Shown here one piece after another: positions 54,125 to 64,000 of a stretch of 64,000 bases of DNA. The translations under genes and the position numbers were made by a program. This DNA is from Ligustrum vulgare. Its lineage: Eukaryota; Streptophyta; Magnoliopsida; Lamiales; Oleaceae. Every line of letters begins with the position of its first letter. Within the stretch, counting starts at the first letter, position 1. The stretch lies in contig OY743176.1 of the NCBI GenBank assembly GCA_963555705.1, forward strand, positions 42,113,026 through 42,177,025. Direction: 5' to 3'. Under the pieces are notes generated by a model. That model was not told where the DNA came from, searched no databases, and saw only the letters and a list, made by a program, of their open reading frames with translations.

Positions 54125-56003
54125 TGTAAATGAATTTGCATGTCTAACCTCAATTCTCTTAGTGATTGCATACCATACTATGCTCTTAATTCCAAACGAT
54201 AAAATTCTAGGCAGAGTTTCCTTTGAAATTTGGACTTATTCAAACCGTAAGCATACTTCATAACTCACAATAATAAATAATTCCACATTTGATCAAAACG
54301 ATCTAAAAATTGACCACAATTTCATCAAACTTCAATATCATAAAAAAATATTCCAGAAAATCAATTCAAAATTCCTCAACATAGAAATTTCAAATCATAG
54401 TCGTCAATATCACAATATCACTTCCTTCCATACCTTAATTGGCTCAAAAGATTACTCATACTTATATTTATAAGTCATAAATCATATTCCCAAAATTTAA
54501 TCACAAGGCCAAAGTTCAATATAAATTTCTCTTCAATATAGAGGCATAATTCACTTACTCAACATAATATCCATTACTTAATTCCCAATAACCAAATCTT
54601 TAAATCTCTAACTTCATAATGCTTCTCATAAAAGTCTCATTAAAACCACTTATAATCTTAACATCTCATAAAACTTCATAAAATTGGCTCGCTATTTCTC
54701 ATTAAATCTAAATGATAGATAATCTGAACATATTTCTAATCATTTCTGTTGACTTCTCATACTTAGTGTCATGTCTAAAATCAATTATGCAAAGTCCATT
54801 TAAGGTTCATCATTTCTAAACTCAAGGACAACAATTATTTTGAAAATCATTCTTAAGTCATATTATTCCAATTATGCTCAACACCCGTTCTCTTTCTTTC
54901 TTTCCGATTTTTTTTTTTTTTTTTTTTTTTTTTTCAGAATTGAAACTTGAAGAGTGGTACCAATAATCATCCACAGTTTTTCCTTGCTTTTAAGCAAAGG
55001 TAGTGATAAAGGGATAAATTATTGAACCGAAAATTGAAACTTGAAGAGGAAGTACTAATAACCATCCACAGTTTTTCCCTTGTTTTTACACAAAGGTAGT
55101 GATAAAGGGATAAATTATTGTACGAATTCATTATTAATTTTGTTTGTTTAATATATTATTCCATATATTTTGGGCAAAAGTTACAACCCAACTTAATTTC
55201 TAATTGAGTCAATCTTACTAAGCTTAATATGCACCAAAATTCATATAAATATCCTCTCTGTCTCATGATTCTACATTGAAAAGAATAAAAAAATTGAGTC
55301 TTCTATTAATTTATATCATACTTGACATGTATATTATGTGTAACACATAAAGATTCATAACATATGAAGATTTCATACTTAACATGTCTTAATAAAATCG
55401 TAAATGACTTGCAAAGCATATAACATACCTGGTTCGAGGAGTCAATACGTGGAGAGTGACATAGTAGAGTGATGAGTTAAAATATTTCATATAATCTTAT
55501 TTTCCTTTAATCAACAATAATTTAATGTGGTTGTATCCAAATCAACATTTTCTTGAATCATAATTCCTAATTAATCACAGTCTTCAAAACAAATCCAATA
55601 TCGATATAGTAATTATCTCCCCATCAATAATTAATAACTTAACCCAAATAAAATTTATCGTCAAATCTTATTTTTCCTTTAGTCCCCGAACTTCTAGAAA
55701 TTTATCAAAGACATCAATATAAACATCATATCACTAACTAATTATATTCCATAAAATTTTCAGGACATTACAAACTCCCTTGCTTAAAATGAATTTTGTC
55801 CTTGAAATTCGCACATCAAATTTCATCATGCTTTTCAAAATCATAACCATACTTGACATGTGAAAATTCAATTTTTTTTTTTATAATGAATAGTGATTTC
55901 GTTCACTGTTCATCATGAATAGCACGTCGTTTTTTTTTTTTTAAAGAAATAAAATTTAAAAAATCTACAGAATCGTTTTTAAAACTCTTTTCTCTGATAC
56001 CAA
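54125..56003 (-). mobile_element. LOG-element internal region, right retrotransposon part
   Basis: From about 54130, homology to the LARD resumes (CTCAATTCTCTTAGTGATTG, matching 33491 onward) and continues toward the primer-binding site. It contains a T-run of about 26 at 54908-54934, two diverged copies of a roughly 100-bp unit (GAAACTTGAAGAG...ATAAATTATTG at about 54940-55130), and no ORF with a known domain. GTTGGTATCAGAG (56003-55991, minus) is the tRNA-iMet primer-binding site. Confidence 0.75.
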
Positions 56004-58046
56004 CTGTGACGACCCGAATTCTCTTCCATTCGAGTGCCACTAAAAGTGACTCATATCATATTATCGAGACTTAAATAGTAATGTAAAATTATTCAAAAGA
56101 ATAATTAGAATCCCATAATTTTATTTGTGAATAAAAATAGAACATAATTTTTCTTACATAAAGTTCAACATAATTATCTCATCAATCTTAACCACTTTTG
56201 CCACTTCCATGTTGACCGCCTCGAACCTTCAATTATCTGAAAATGGTAAATATCGTGGAGTGAGATTTATAAAATCCCAGTAAGTATACCAAGCATAAAT
56301 TTTCTTTTGAAAGCATATGGATCATTTTCATCATAACATAGGATAGGATCGAAATACTCATAAACATAGGGAGACACAAGAATTTTACCGAACTTAAATG
56401 GCAAGAATTCTTATGTGTAGCGCTACTAAACTCCGGTCCCCTTAGCATAATCATAAACATATCATATGGAACCCATAACAATCTTGTGAGATTGATTTCA
56501 TAGCAATGATCCAAACATTTTCATAAAAACATAAGATATACTTACTTGTCATAAAAACATACTTACTTTTCATAAAAACATAAGGTGTATTTACCTTTCA
56601 TAAAAACATACTTACTTTTCATAAAAACATAAGATATACTTACTTGTCATAAAAACATACTTACTTTTCATAAAAACATAAGGTGTATTTACCTTTCATA
56701 AAAACATACTTACTTTTCATAAAAACATAAGATATACTTACTTGTCATAAAAACATACTTACTTTTCATAAAAACATAAGGTGTATTTACCTTTCATAAA
56801 AACATACTTACTTTTCATAAAAACATAAGATATACTTACTTGTCATAAAAACATACTTACTTTTCATAAAAACATAAGGTGTATTTACCTTTCATAAAAA
56901 CATACTTACTTTTCATAAAAACATAAGATATACTTACTTGTCATAAAAACATACTTACTTTTCATAAAAACATAAGGTGTATTTACCTTTCATAAAAACA
57001 TACTTACTTTTCATAAAAACATAAGATATACTTACCTTTTAAAAGATTAAAATGAAGTGTAGTAGTAAATGGACCAAAACTTTCTTGACCACCTTGAATT
57101 TCTCTTACTTGTGGATTTTGTCAAGAGATTGGAAATAAGTGTATATGTGTAGAGTTGTGTGTAAAAGAGATGGGTTTAAATAGATGTATAAAGTTGGCAT
57201 ATTGTAAACATAATCATTCAATTCTATTAATTTTAACACATCCTTTTCTTAAAGTAAAGCACCATTCATATACTTTTCCATATTTATACAAATATTATGC
57301 TCTTCATGATTACATATAATGGAGTCTTATCAACCATTCATATACTTTTCCATATTTATACAAATATTATGCTCTTCATGATTACATATAATGGAGTCTT
57401 ATCAACCATTCATATACTTTTCCATATTTATACAAATATTATGCTCTTCATGATTACATATAATGGAATCTTATCAACCATTCATATACTTTTCCATATT
57501 TATACAAATATTATGCTCTTCATGATTACATATAATGGAGTCTATAATTCATTCATATACTTTTCCATATTTATACAAATATTATGCTCTTCATGATTAC
57601 ATATAATGGAGTATATAATTCATTCATATACTTTTCCATATTTATACAAATATTATGCTCTTCATGATTACATATAATGGAGTATATAATTCATTCATAT
57701 ACTTTTCCATATTTATTAAATTAAGATTCTCATAATTATTATATATAATGGAACCTCTCATGCTTGCATATATTTTCTTAATTTCAATAATAAAAATAAT
57801 TTTTGTATAAATAAATATTGGGATAACATTGAATTAAGTACTTGAACTTAATATACTTTAAATCAAGAGAATGGAGATATTTTTAGAAATTCGGAATTTA
57901 ATTTAAAATCGAACGATCTCGATTATTTCTTGACTTGGCTATACGAATACGTCGTGGCGTTAACTTAATAAAAATGGGTGAAATAGTAGCGACACGATTT
58001 TCTATTAAAATAATTATTAATCGCGTAAAAATTCTTGGTCGCTACA
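56004..58046 (-). mobile_element. LOG-element LTR, copy 2
   Basis: 2043 bp. It matches copy 1 except for one extra 72-bp repeat unit and a T/A difference in the first 98-bp unit (near 49932 versus 56588). Near identity implies recent duplication or recent insertion. Confidence 0.88.
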
Positions 58047-58977
58047 AACTTACCCCCTTAAAATAATTTCGTCCTCGAAATTAAACTTACTTGATCTTAT
58101 GATTTCTGAACACTTAATCAGAATCTCTTCTTCTTCTTCTTATGTAGCATCATCGCTACCATATTTAACCCAACCATATTTAACCCACTGGACTATGACT
58201 AAATGCATCAATTTGTTTTCTTAAGACATGAACTTTTCTATCAATAATAGACATATGTCTACTCATAAATTCTTCTGACTCAAAATGAAAATTCCCAATC
58301 GTATGTGATATTTCATCATATCTTGTAGTACTCATGTAACCTGTCACTTATCATCGTATCATGTAACCTCAAATATTCGTATTAATATCTCTAAAATTTC
58401 AATAAATCTTTACTAACATATCATACCATAATAATTTGTCATTTCTTCTTATCACCAAATATCCCAAAATAATTAAAACGATTACCTGAATATTTTCTAT
58501 GTAATATACCCAAACATGTTATTCACATATCAACATAATCATCAGTTTATCTTTCCAATATTTGTAACCCAAAATTTCTGCAAAATTCAATAAACAAATA
58601 TCTCCCAAATAATTAAAATTCTTAACTCAAATATCATAACATTTCCCGTAAGGTATTCCTTTCACTTGCACAAACTTATTAATCCTGATTCAATACAGTC
58701 CTTATTTCACTTTCACGTATCCCCGTATTATTTCTATACCTTGATTATTATATCAAAATATCAGTACCCAAAATCCAAGAAAATATTCCATATCTCAAAT
58801 CCCGTCATCATCAAATCTTCCTTTTATCAAGAAAGTAAACGGCGCATAACTCTTGTTCCCTCTTTTCCATTATTCTATTCCGCGCTTTCTTGCTGGAATC
58901 AATATCACGCGGATTCCCTCCGATCCTTAATGCTTTTAAATAGTTCATGCTGGGAAGAGGTTAGATCCATCAAAAAC

Positions 58978-59529
58978 ATGGATATCATTCTTACAAACAT
59001 TCGCAAGTATTATTCCAGTCTTCCAATGAATGATCTGAGGAAAATTTATCGAATAAGACTCGAAAGATTGAGGTTGCTGATGGCTCATGGTGTTTCAGAA
59101 GATGTTCGCTGGTTGATCGAAGCAAAGGTTCGACTATCTGGTGAATTACCTATGACATTTCCAAAGCACATGCCTGGTTTAGGCAAAAGCACCTTCGCAA
59201 AGAAACGAAGAGCAAAAAGGCTGAATGGTTGCTACAAATGTCCTCGTTGGAACTGTGATACTCGTTGCAAAACAGTAGGATATTCTTCTACTAATCGGGA
59301 TGATAAAATCAAATTCATAAAGGGTGGACTGAGTAAGGAGTCTTTGGATGATATTCGACTGACTCTTGAGACGCACCCAAGTGGTTATGTGCAACGTGAA
59401 CTTCTCTCCTTATACGCTCAGTTTAACGAGGACAAAAATCGTTATAGTCTCCAAAATATAATAGCAAAAGATCCTGTTTGCCAGTCTGTTTTACAAAATG
59501 AGGCTTCTGGCAGTTCAACAATGATATAA
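58978..59529 (+). CDS. Cys/Arg-rich virus-like nucleic-acid-binding protein (copy 2)
   Basis: Identical to the 52261-52812 ORF in length and predicted product, including the GKSTFAKKRRAKR block and the four-Cys cluster. Its integrity in both copies reflects recent duplication and is not independent evidence of selection. Confidence 0.6.
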   Translation: MDIILTNIRKYYSSLPMNDLRKIYRIRLERLRLLMAHGVSEDVRWLIEAKVRLSGELPMTFPKHMPGLGKSTFAKKRRAKRLNGCYKCPRWNCDTRCKTVGYSSTNRDDKIKFIKGGLSKESLDDIRLTLETHPSGYVQRELLSLYAQFNEDKNRYSLQNIIAKDPVCQSVLQNEASGSSTMI

Positions 59530-59825
59530 GGTAAATCTCTTGATACACATTTAAAATATTTTGCTGTTTTCTTTCACGCGTTTTGGAAATAAAATATATT
59601 TTCCTTTCTCGAGTTTTGATAAAGCTGGAAATAAATCACCGAAAGGTGATATCTTTGGTAAAACAGTCAAAAGTTGGCCGATTTTGTCAAAAGTAAATCT
59701 TTAATTTTTCATAATCAATCAAAAACAGTAAATTTTTTCGGCTTTAAATAGCCAAACATATTTCATAGTTCAGGCATCCCAAAATCACATCTTCTTCGTA
59801 AGTTTTCTCTTCTATACTATCAAAG

Positions 59826-60479
59826 ATGGAAGCACCAAAACTTCGACAGATCAAAACTATTTGTGTATTTTGTGGATCAAAAGTGGGGAAAGGCTTCAGT
59901 TATCTAGAAGCGGCCGTAGATCTTGGAAAGAAACTGGGGGAAAAAGGTATCACTCTTGTGTATGGGGGTGGTAGCAGTGGTCTAATGGGTTGTGTTTCCC
60001 AATCTGCTCTTGCAGAGAAATCAAAAGTAATCGGTGTCATACCTGTCCCTTTGGTAGATGTTGCAGGCAAAACACGAGGGCATGAAGTTCAAACCTTATC
60101 CATCCATGAACGCATAACTTGTATGCTATATGGTTCTGATGCCTTTATAGCCCTGCCCGGAGGTTTTGGTACCTTAGAAGAAATCTTTAACATTACCTCG
60201 TGGGCTCAACTAGATCTCCATACTAAGCCTATTGGGCTTCTGAATGTTAACAATTTCTTTGATGGTTTGTTAACCTTTCTTGATTATGCTGTGGAACAGG
60301 GATTCATCTCTCCATTTTCCAGAAGGCTTCTTATTTCTGCTCCTACTATTGATGAACTACTGGATAAGCTGCAGTCATATATCTCAATACAAGATCCAGC
60401 AGGGGTTAAGATAGATTGGTCGCAAGGAAGGGGAATCAAGCGAAAATGGAGTCCGGTTAATGTAAACTTAACTTTATGA
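59826..60479 (+). CDS. LOG-like: LOG-family cytokinin-activating enzyme (copy 2)
   Basis: Predicted product identical to copy 1 (217 residues, PGGFGTLEE and YGGGSSGLMG present). It has the same upstream GGCTTTAAATAGCC (59740-59753), the same 296-bp gap to the preceding ORF, and the same downstream hairpins and AATAAA. If transcribed, two copies would double dosage. Confidence 0.92.
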   Translation: MEAPKLRQIKTICVFCGSKVGKGFSYLEAAVDLGKKLGEKGITLVYGGGSSGLMGCVSQSALAEKSKVIGVIPVPLVDVAGKTRGHEVQTLSIHERITCMLYGSDAFIALPGGFGTLEEIFNITSWAQLDLHTKPIGLLNVNNFFDGLLTFLDYAVEQGFISPFSRRLLISAPTIDELLDKLQSYISIQDPAGVKIDWSQGRGIKRKWSPVNVNLTL

Positions 60480-60489
60480 ATCTTAGCAT

Positions 60490-60712
60490 AGGTGGGGGTA
60501 GAGTACGGAGTATTCTTACTCTCGAGACACCCCTCTAATTTCCTAGGATTTCCTTAATGTTTAAATCTTGTGTGTACCTCAAAGGTTCCAGGTGGTAGAT
60601 TACGGAGTATTCTTACTCTCGAAACACACCTCTTTGAAGGTTTCTTTATTTCCTCAAAAGGTCAGAGGTGGTAGGATACGGCTACTCCGGAAACACATCT
60701 CTCAATTTGAGG
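60490..60712 (+). ncRNA. Three structured hairpin modules after LOG (copy 2)
   Basis: Exact repeat of the modules described at 53773-53995, with the same spacing. Confidence 0.58.
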
Positions 60713-61236
60713 AATTTCCCATGTTGCTTTATTTTGCTTTTGCGTGTTTCATGTATTTCTTTTCCAGTGTGACTCTTTGTATGTTCTCCTTATGAGAAAA
60801 TAATAAAATCTCTGCTATCATCTACTAAATCTCGTTTGTGATGTAAATGAATTTGCATGTCTAACCTCAATTCTCTTAGTGATTGCATACCATACTATGC
60901 TCTTAATTCCAAACGATAAAATTCTAGGCAGAGTTTCCTTTGAAATTTGGACTTATTCAAACCGTAAGCATACTTCATAACTCACAATAATAAATAATTC
61001 CACATTTGATCAAAACGATCTAAAAATTGACCACAATTTCATCAAACTTCAATATCATAAAAAAATATTCCAGAAAATCAATTCAAAATTCCTCAACATA
61101 GAAATTTCAAATCATAGTCGTCAATATCACAATATCACTTCCTTCCATACCTTAATTGGCTCAAAAGATTACTCATACTTATATTTATAAGTCATAAATC
61201 ATATTCCCAAAATTTAATCACAAGGCCAAAGTTCAA

Positions 61237-61347
61237 CAATTACCAATGACACACACAGCCAACACTTGTGACCACCACTGAACTTGTGACCACCGCCAAA
61301 CAATTACCAATGACACACACAGCCAACACTTGTGACCACCACTGAAC
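61237..61347. repeat. Two-copy 47-bp repeat
   Basis: CAATTACCAATGACACACAC and the rest of a 47-bp unit occur at 61237-61283 and 61301-61347. Between them is a partial copy of the ACTTGTGACCACC segment. The first copy begins exactly at the break of the LOG element. Confidence 0.85.
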
Positions 61348-61438
61348 AATCACCAACGTTACATACACAACCAACACAGCCAACTCTATCTCCACCTCCA
61401 CTACCAACGGTCCAACAAAAACTATACAGTCCACTATT

Positions 61439-61441
<3 letters not shown>

Positions 61442-61470
<29 letters not shown>
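61442..61470. repeat. (AC)n microsatellite
   Basis: About 14 AC dinucleotides. The period creates spurious Cys/Val ORFs on the minus strand. Confidence 0.95.
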
Positions 61471-61473
<3 letters not shown>

Positions 61474-63110
61474 CCACCGGCAACTTAAACATACAGCAAC
61501 CACAATAAACACACAAAAATGCACCACCACCACCACCGAGTAGTAGGCACCTGAATAATGCGATATAGCATCCGCCCTCTTCCACTTTTTCAATCCGGAG
61601 TTCTTTGTTTGAACCAGAAGCGTGGAGGTGCATAGCAGGCTCTTATGTCTAGTTTCGAAGCCAATACACATACCATGATAGTCAAGCCTGCCCAATATAG
61701 TATCAACCCGAAAGCCTTCTATGGGATAATAAATAGCCCCCTATTCCCATCCTATGTGCATTGATGAACATATCATAGAATTCAATTTCCAAAACAAAGG
61801 GGCTTTTTTTCTTTCCTATTTTTCCATTTTTTTGAAGGTCCCATCGAAGAAATAACAAACCCTAAACATAGTGATATTAGATCTTTTATATCGGCCTCAT
61901 CTTTATCTTCATCTTCCAAAAAATCACAAGGAGTTTAGAACTTAACTCTAGTTGTGAATATGGAATATTCTATTCCTTTACAGTGAAAGAAATTGGAATG
62001 AAGTTGTTAATAATAGATTACCTATAGAAATAGGTAAAAGAAATTTCCATCCATTCCATTGTTGCTGATTTTCAGTGGGCTTCGAAGGAAGGTCCCTGTC
62101 CATTGCCCAAAGAAAACATGAGTGGCATTTGCTTCGAAGTTTACAAGGACATTCTCCATACTGATGCCATTCACAGAGGAGGTAGTCAAATCATTTTCTT
62201 CATGCCGATGCCATTCACAGAGGAGGAAAGCACTGAAACAAGTTCCTAGACCCCACCTCCAGCCCCAAACTGCACCTCCTAATCTTACCCAGATGAAATT
62301 TATTTCGGCCAGTACTTCTTCAAAACCCGATATTGATCTTAAATTTAGCAGCCAAGGTCCCAATCTTGCATAATCCTTGAAAATAATGCTGAATCTAGGG
62401 ATGAAGACCCAGAGTCTAGATATAAGAAAATGTCCAAAATCAATCTTCGCTGAAGGGGATGTGATTCGCTGGAGGGAGAGAGGGCGGAGGTGTGGTGATG
62501 GTTGAGAAGTTCAATTGTGGTAGCCGAAGGGGAAAGAGGTGGAGGTGGTGGTGCTGGGTAGAGATGTTCAAAATGGAAAAATTGGGGCGGATGGTATTTT
62601 AGTAAGGAACACCTGATTACTGAAATAAAATCCTACAAACAGGTTTTGTGAATTGGTAATTTTAAATACTGGTTGTGCTGTAATTTTCACTTATTTTATT
62701 TTTGTTGTTTTTGGGCATAAGAATTCAAATACTTAATTTTTGACCTTCAATCTGTTATTATTTCATGGGGTCTGGATGCTTATTTCTTTTAGTCCTGTGT
62801 GTCAACTAATATAGAATACATGTTGCAGTTAGATTAATTTAAAATTTAAGAAAAGATGAAATTGTTGAGATGGAGCATTGTATAATCCAATGACGTGTCT
62901 AAGAACTGACCAACTAGTTTTCGTTTGGACATAATATAATGTATATACATAATTATGATGAGACACTTGGATGAAAACCATTAGTTTAAAATATTAAGTC
63001 AAATATGTATTGGCCTTCCATTGTTAAAGTGAAATATTAGAGTCCCACATCCATGTGAACTTCTTGAGATCACTCTAGATGGTCCATCAGGGACATGTTT
63101 GACATAATGA
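61471..63110. other. Unassigned sequence, no supported gene
   Basis: Short ORFs at 62022-62373 on both strands have no family I recognise. A small direct duplication (GATGCCATTCACAGAGGAGG at 62163 and 62207) lies inside them. The stretch near 63030-63110 (TTAGAGTCCCACATCC) resembles the start of some plant LTRs but has no partner. Confidence 0.45.
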
Positions 63111-63602
63111 ATTATTAGATAATTTTAAATGATGAGTTTGAATTAACTAATTTTTTACTCTTTTATTAAGACCACTTAAGGATATAAATTCTAGAATTAA
63201 GCTAAAATATGATATCTGAAGACAAAGAGTTGTCAACTTAATTGTAAGACGTTGTACGAACACTCGATATTAATAATATGTCATAATATTTTATCAATGA
63301 TTGTTGAGTACACTTAAGGTCTTAATAGCACAAATGAGGCCCCAGGCCGCTAGGATTATTAGATAATTCTAAATGATGAGTTTGAATTAACTAATTTTTT
63401 TTTCTCTCTTTTATTAAGACCACTTAAGGATATACATTCTAGAATTAAGCTAAAACATGATATCCGAAGACAAAGAGTTGTCAACTTAATTTTAAGACGT
63501 TGTATGAACACTCGATATTAATAATATGTCATAATATTTTATCAATGATTGTTGAGTGCACTTAAGGTCTTAATAGCACAAATGAGACCCCAGGCCGCCA
63601 GG
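63111..63602. repeat. Two-copy tandem duplication, period about 244 bp
   Basis: ATTATTAGATAATTYTAAAT begins copies at 63111 and 63355. Both end in CCCAGGCCGCYAGG. Copy 2 is 248 bp because of a longer T-run, with roughly ten substitutions between copies. No coding content. Confidence 0.9.
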
Positions 63603-63888
63603 AATCAAGTTTGGATTCTATAAATTTATATGAGATGGTCATAAATTGAAGTTGAACATTGGAAATACGATAAATTTAATAAAAGACCATCTTAAATTAA
63701 TTGATGTATTTTATATATAAAATAGTTGTTTATTTATTTGTTTATTTGTTTTTATTTTTTTCTCTGTCACTTACAATTTTGAATCATGAGTGATCATATG
63801 AATTTTAAAAGGCAAATCAAAATAACAGTTCACATCGTCCAATTTTCTGATCCAGTATCGCAATTTGAGAATTTTTCTCTGACATTAG
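63603..63888. other. AT-rich spacer, nothing seen
   Basis: Short T-rich and TTTATTTG-type repeats near 63725-63765, and no ORF or known motif. The last bases (CTCTGACATTAG, 63877-63888) could be a splice acceptor. Confidence 0.5.
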
Positions 63889-64000
63889 GAAGTTGGATAT
63901 CCTCGAGCAACCCTTTGTAGATATTCACATTGAGGACTCAACTGAGCAAGATGTGGATACTTATACTAAAAGCAGTAATGATGATAATACTGCAATATGT
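63889..64000 (+). CDS. Possible host-gene exon running off the window
   Basis: After an acceptor-like TTAG at 63885-63888 the plus strand stays open to the edge, reading KLDILEQPFVDIHIEDSTEQ and then DVDTYTKSSNDDNTAIC. The acidic, non-repetitive composition is more gene-like than its surroundings. I recognise no domain, and the exon could equally be chance. Confidence 0.3.

Larger units (their letters stand above)
49359..61236 (-). mobile_element. LOG-carrying LTR retrotransposon, tandem LTR-internal-LTR-internal array
   Basis: Order on the plus strand: LTR (49359-51329), internal (51330-56003), LTR (56004-58046), truncated second internal (58047-61236). Retroelement orientation is minus, shown by a purine tract next to 51330 and a GTTGGTATCAGAG primer-binding site at 56003-55991. 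The second internal copy matches the first with a constant offset of 6717 bp and no difference seen, then breaks off after GTTCAA. Gag and pol are absent. Each internal copy carries the plus-strand cassette with two ORFs. The arrangement is what unequal recombination between LTRs produces. No third LTR or 3' target duplication remains. Confidence 0.88.
58047..61236 (-). mobile_element. Truncated second internal copy of the LOG element
   Basis: Repeats 51330-54519 at an offset of 6717 bp with no difference seen by eye, including the whole cassette. It ends after GTTCAA (61231-61236), where unrelated sequence starts, so the right part, primer-binding site and a third LTR are lost. Confidence 0.85.

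Noticed and set aside
61240..61695. Cys/Val-rich minus-strand ORFs near 61240-61695
   Set aside because: Product of the (AC)n microsatellite and duplicated 47-bp units. No recognisable domain.

Overview
This is nuclear DNA from a flowering plant, almost certainly a eudicot with a large, repeat-rich genome. It is AT-rich and dominated by plant-lineage LTR retrotransposons (Athila, Tat and Tekay/Del-like Ty3/gypsy, plus Ty1/copia), a CACTA transposon and a hairpin MITE. There are many microsatellites and only scraps of host genes. I saw no bacterial-style operon, rRNA, tRNA or CRISPR array. The species cannot be named from the sequence.

Positions 1-8260 hold old fragments: a minus-strand Athila-type leader, gag and LTR; a minus-strand Tat-type gag with primer-binding site and LTR end; and a Ty1/copia pol. 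The copia pol is interrupted by a CACTA element (4671-6995, TSD TAA), whose right terminus was itself hit by a hairpin MITE. Positions 8261 to about 44560 are one Tat-lineage element with gag, protease, RT, two RNase H domains, integrase and a long antisense ORF. It has been invaded repeatedly. A complete but pol-less Athila element (8869-17259, TSD AGTGT) lies in its 5' LTR. A Tekay-like element (24869-42425, TSD TGTAG/TGCAG) lies in its antisense ORF. That element contains a young LARD-like element with 3.6 kb LTRs (27891-37886, TSD CCCGA). A related solo LTR follows (44860-47456, TSD ATTAG).

The most interesting part is 49359-61236. Here a minus-strand LTR retrotransposon lacking gag and pol carries, on the plus strand, a foreign cassette of about 2 kb present in two identical copies. 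The cassette encodes (i) a basic protein with a four-cysteine cluster that resembles the small nucleic-acid-binding proteins of carlavirus- and vitivirus-type RNA viruses, and (ii) an intact, intronless LONELY GUY (LOG) cytokinin-activating enzyme. These are followed by three structured hairpin modules and a poly(A) signal. Comparison with the related LARD in the same window locates the cassette edges near 52161 and 54105-54130. The arrangement LTR-internal-LTR-truncated internal shows that the whole element was tandemly duplicated. I read this as a cytokinin-activation gene, possibly acquired by way of a virus, now riding on a retrotransposon. The viral step is inference.

The remainder (47457-49358 and 61237-64000) has a chaperonin-20 exon fragment, simple and tandem repeats, and a possible host exon running off the right edge. 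Boundaries, duplications and reading frames were read by eye. No alignment or database search was run.
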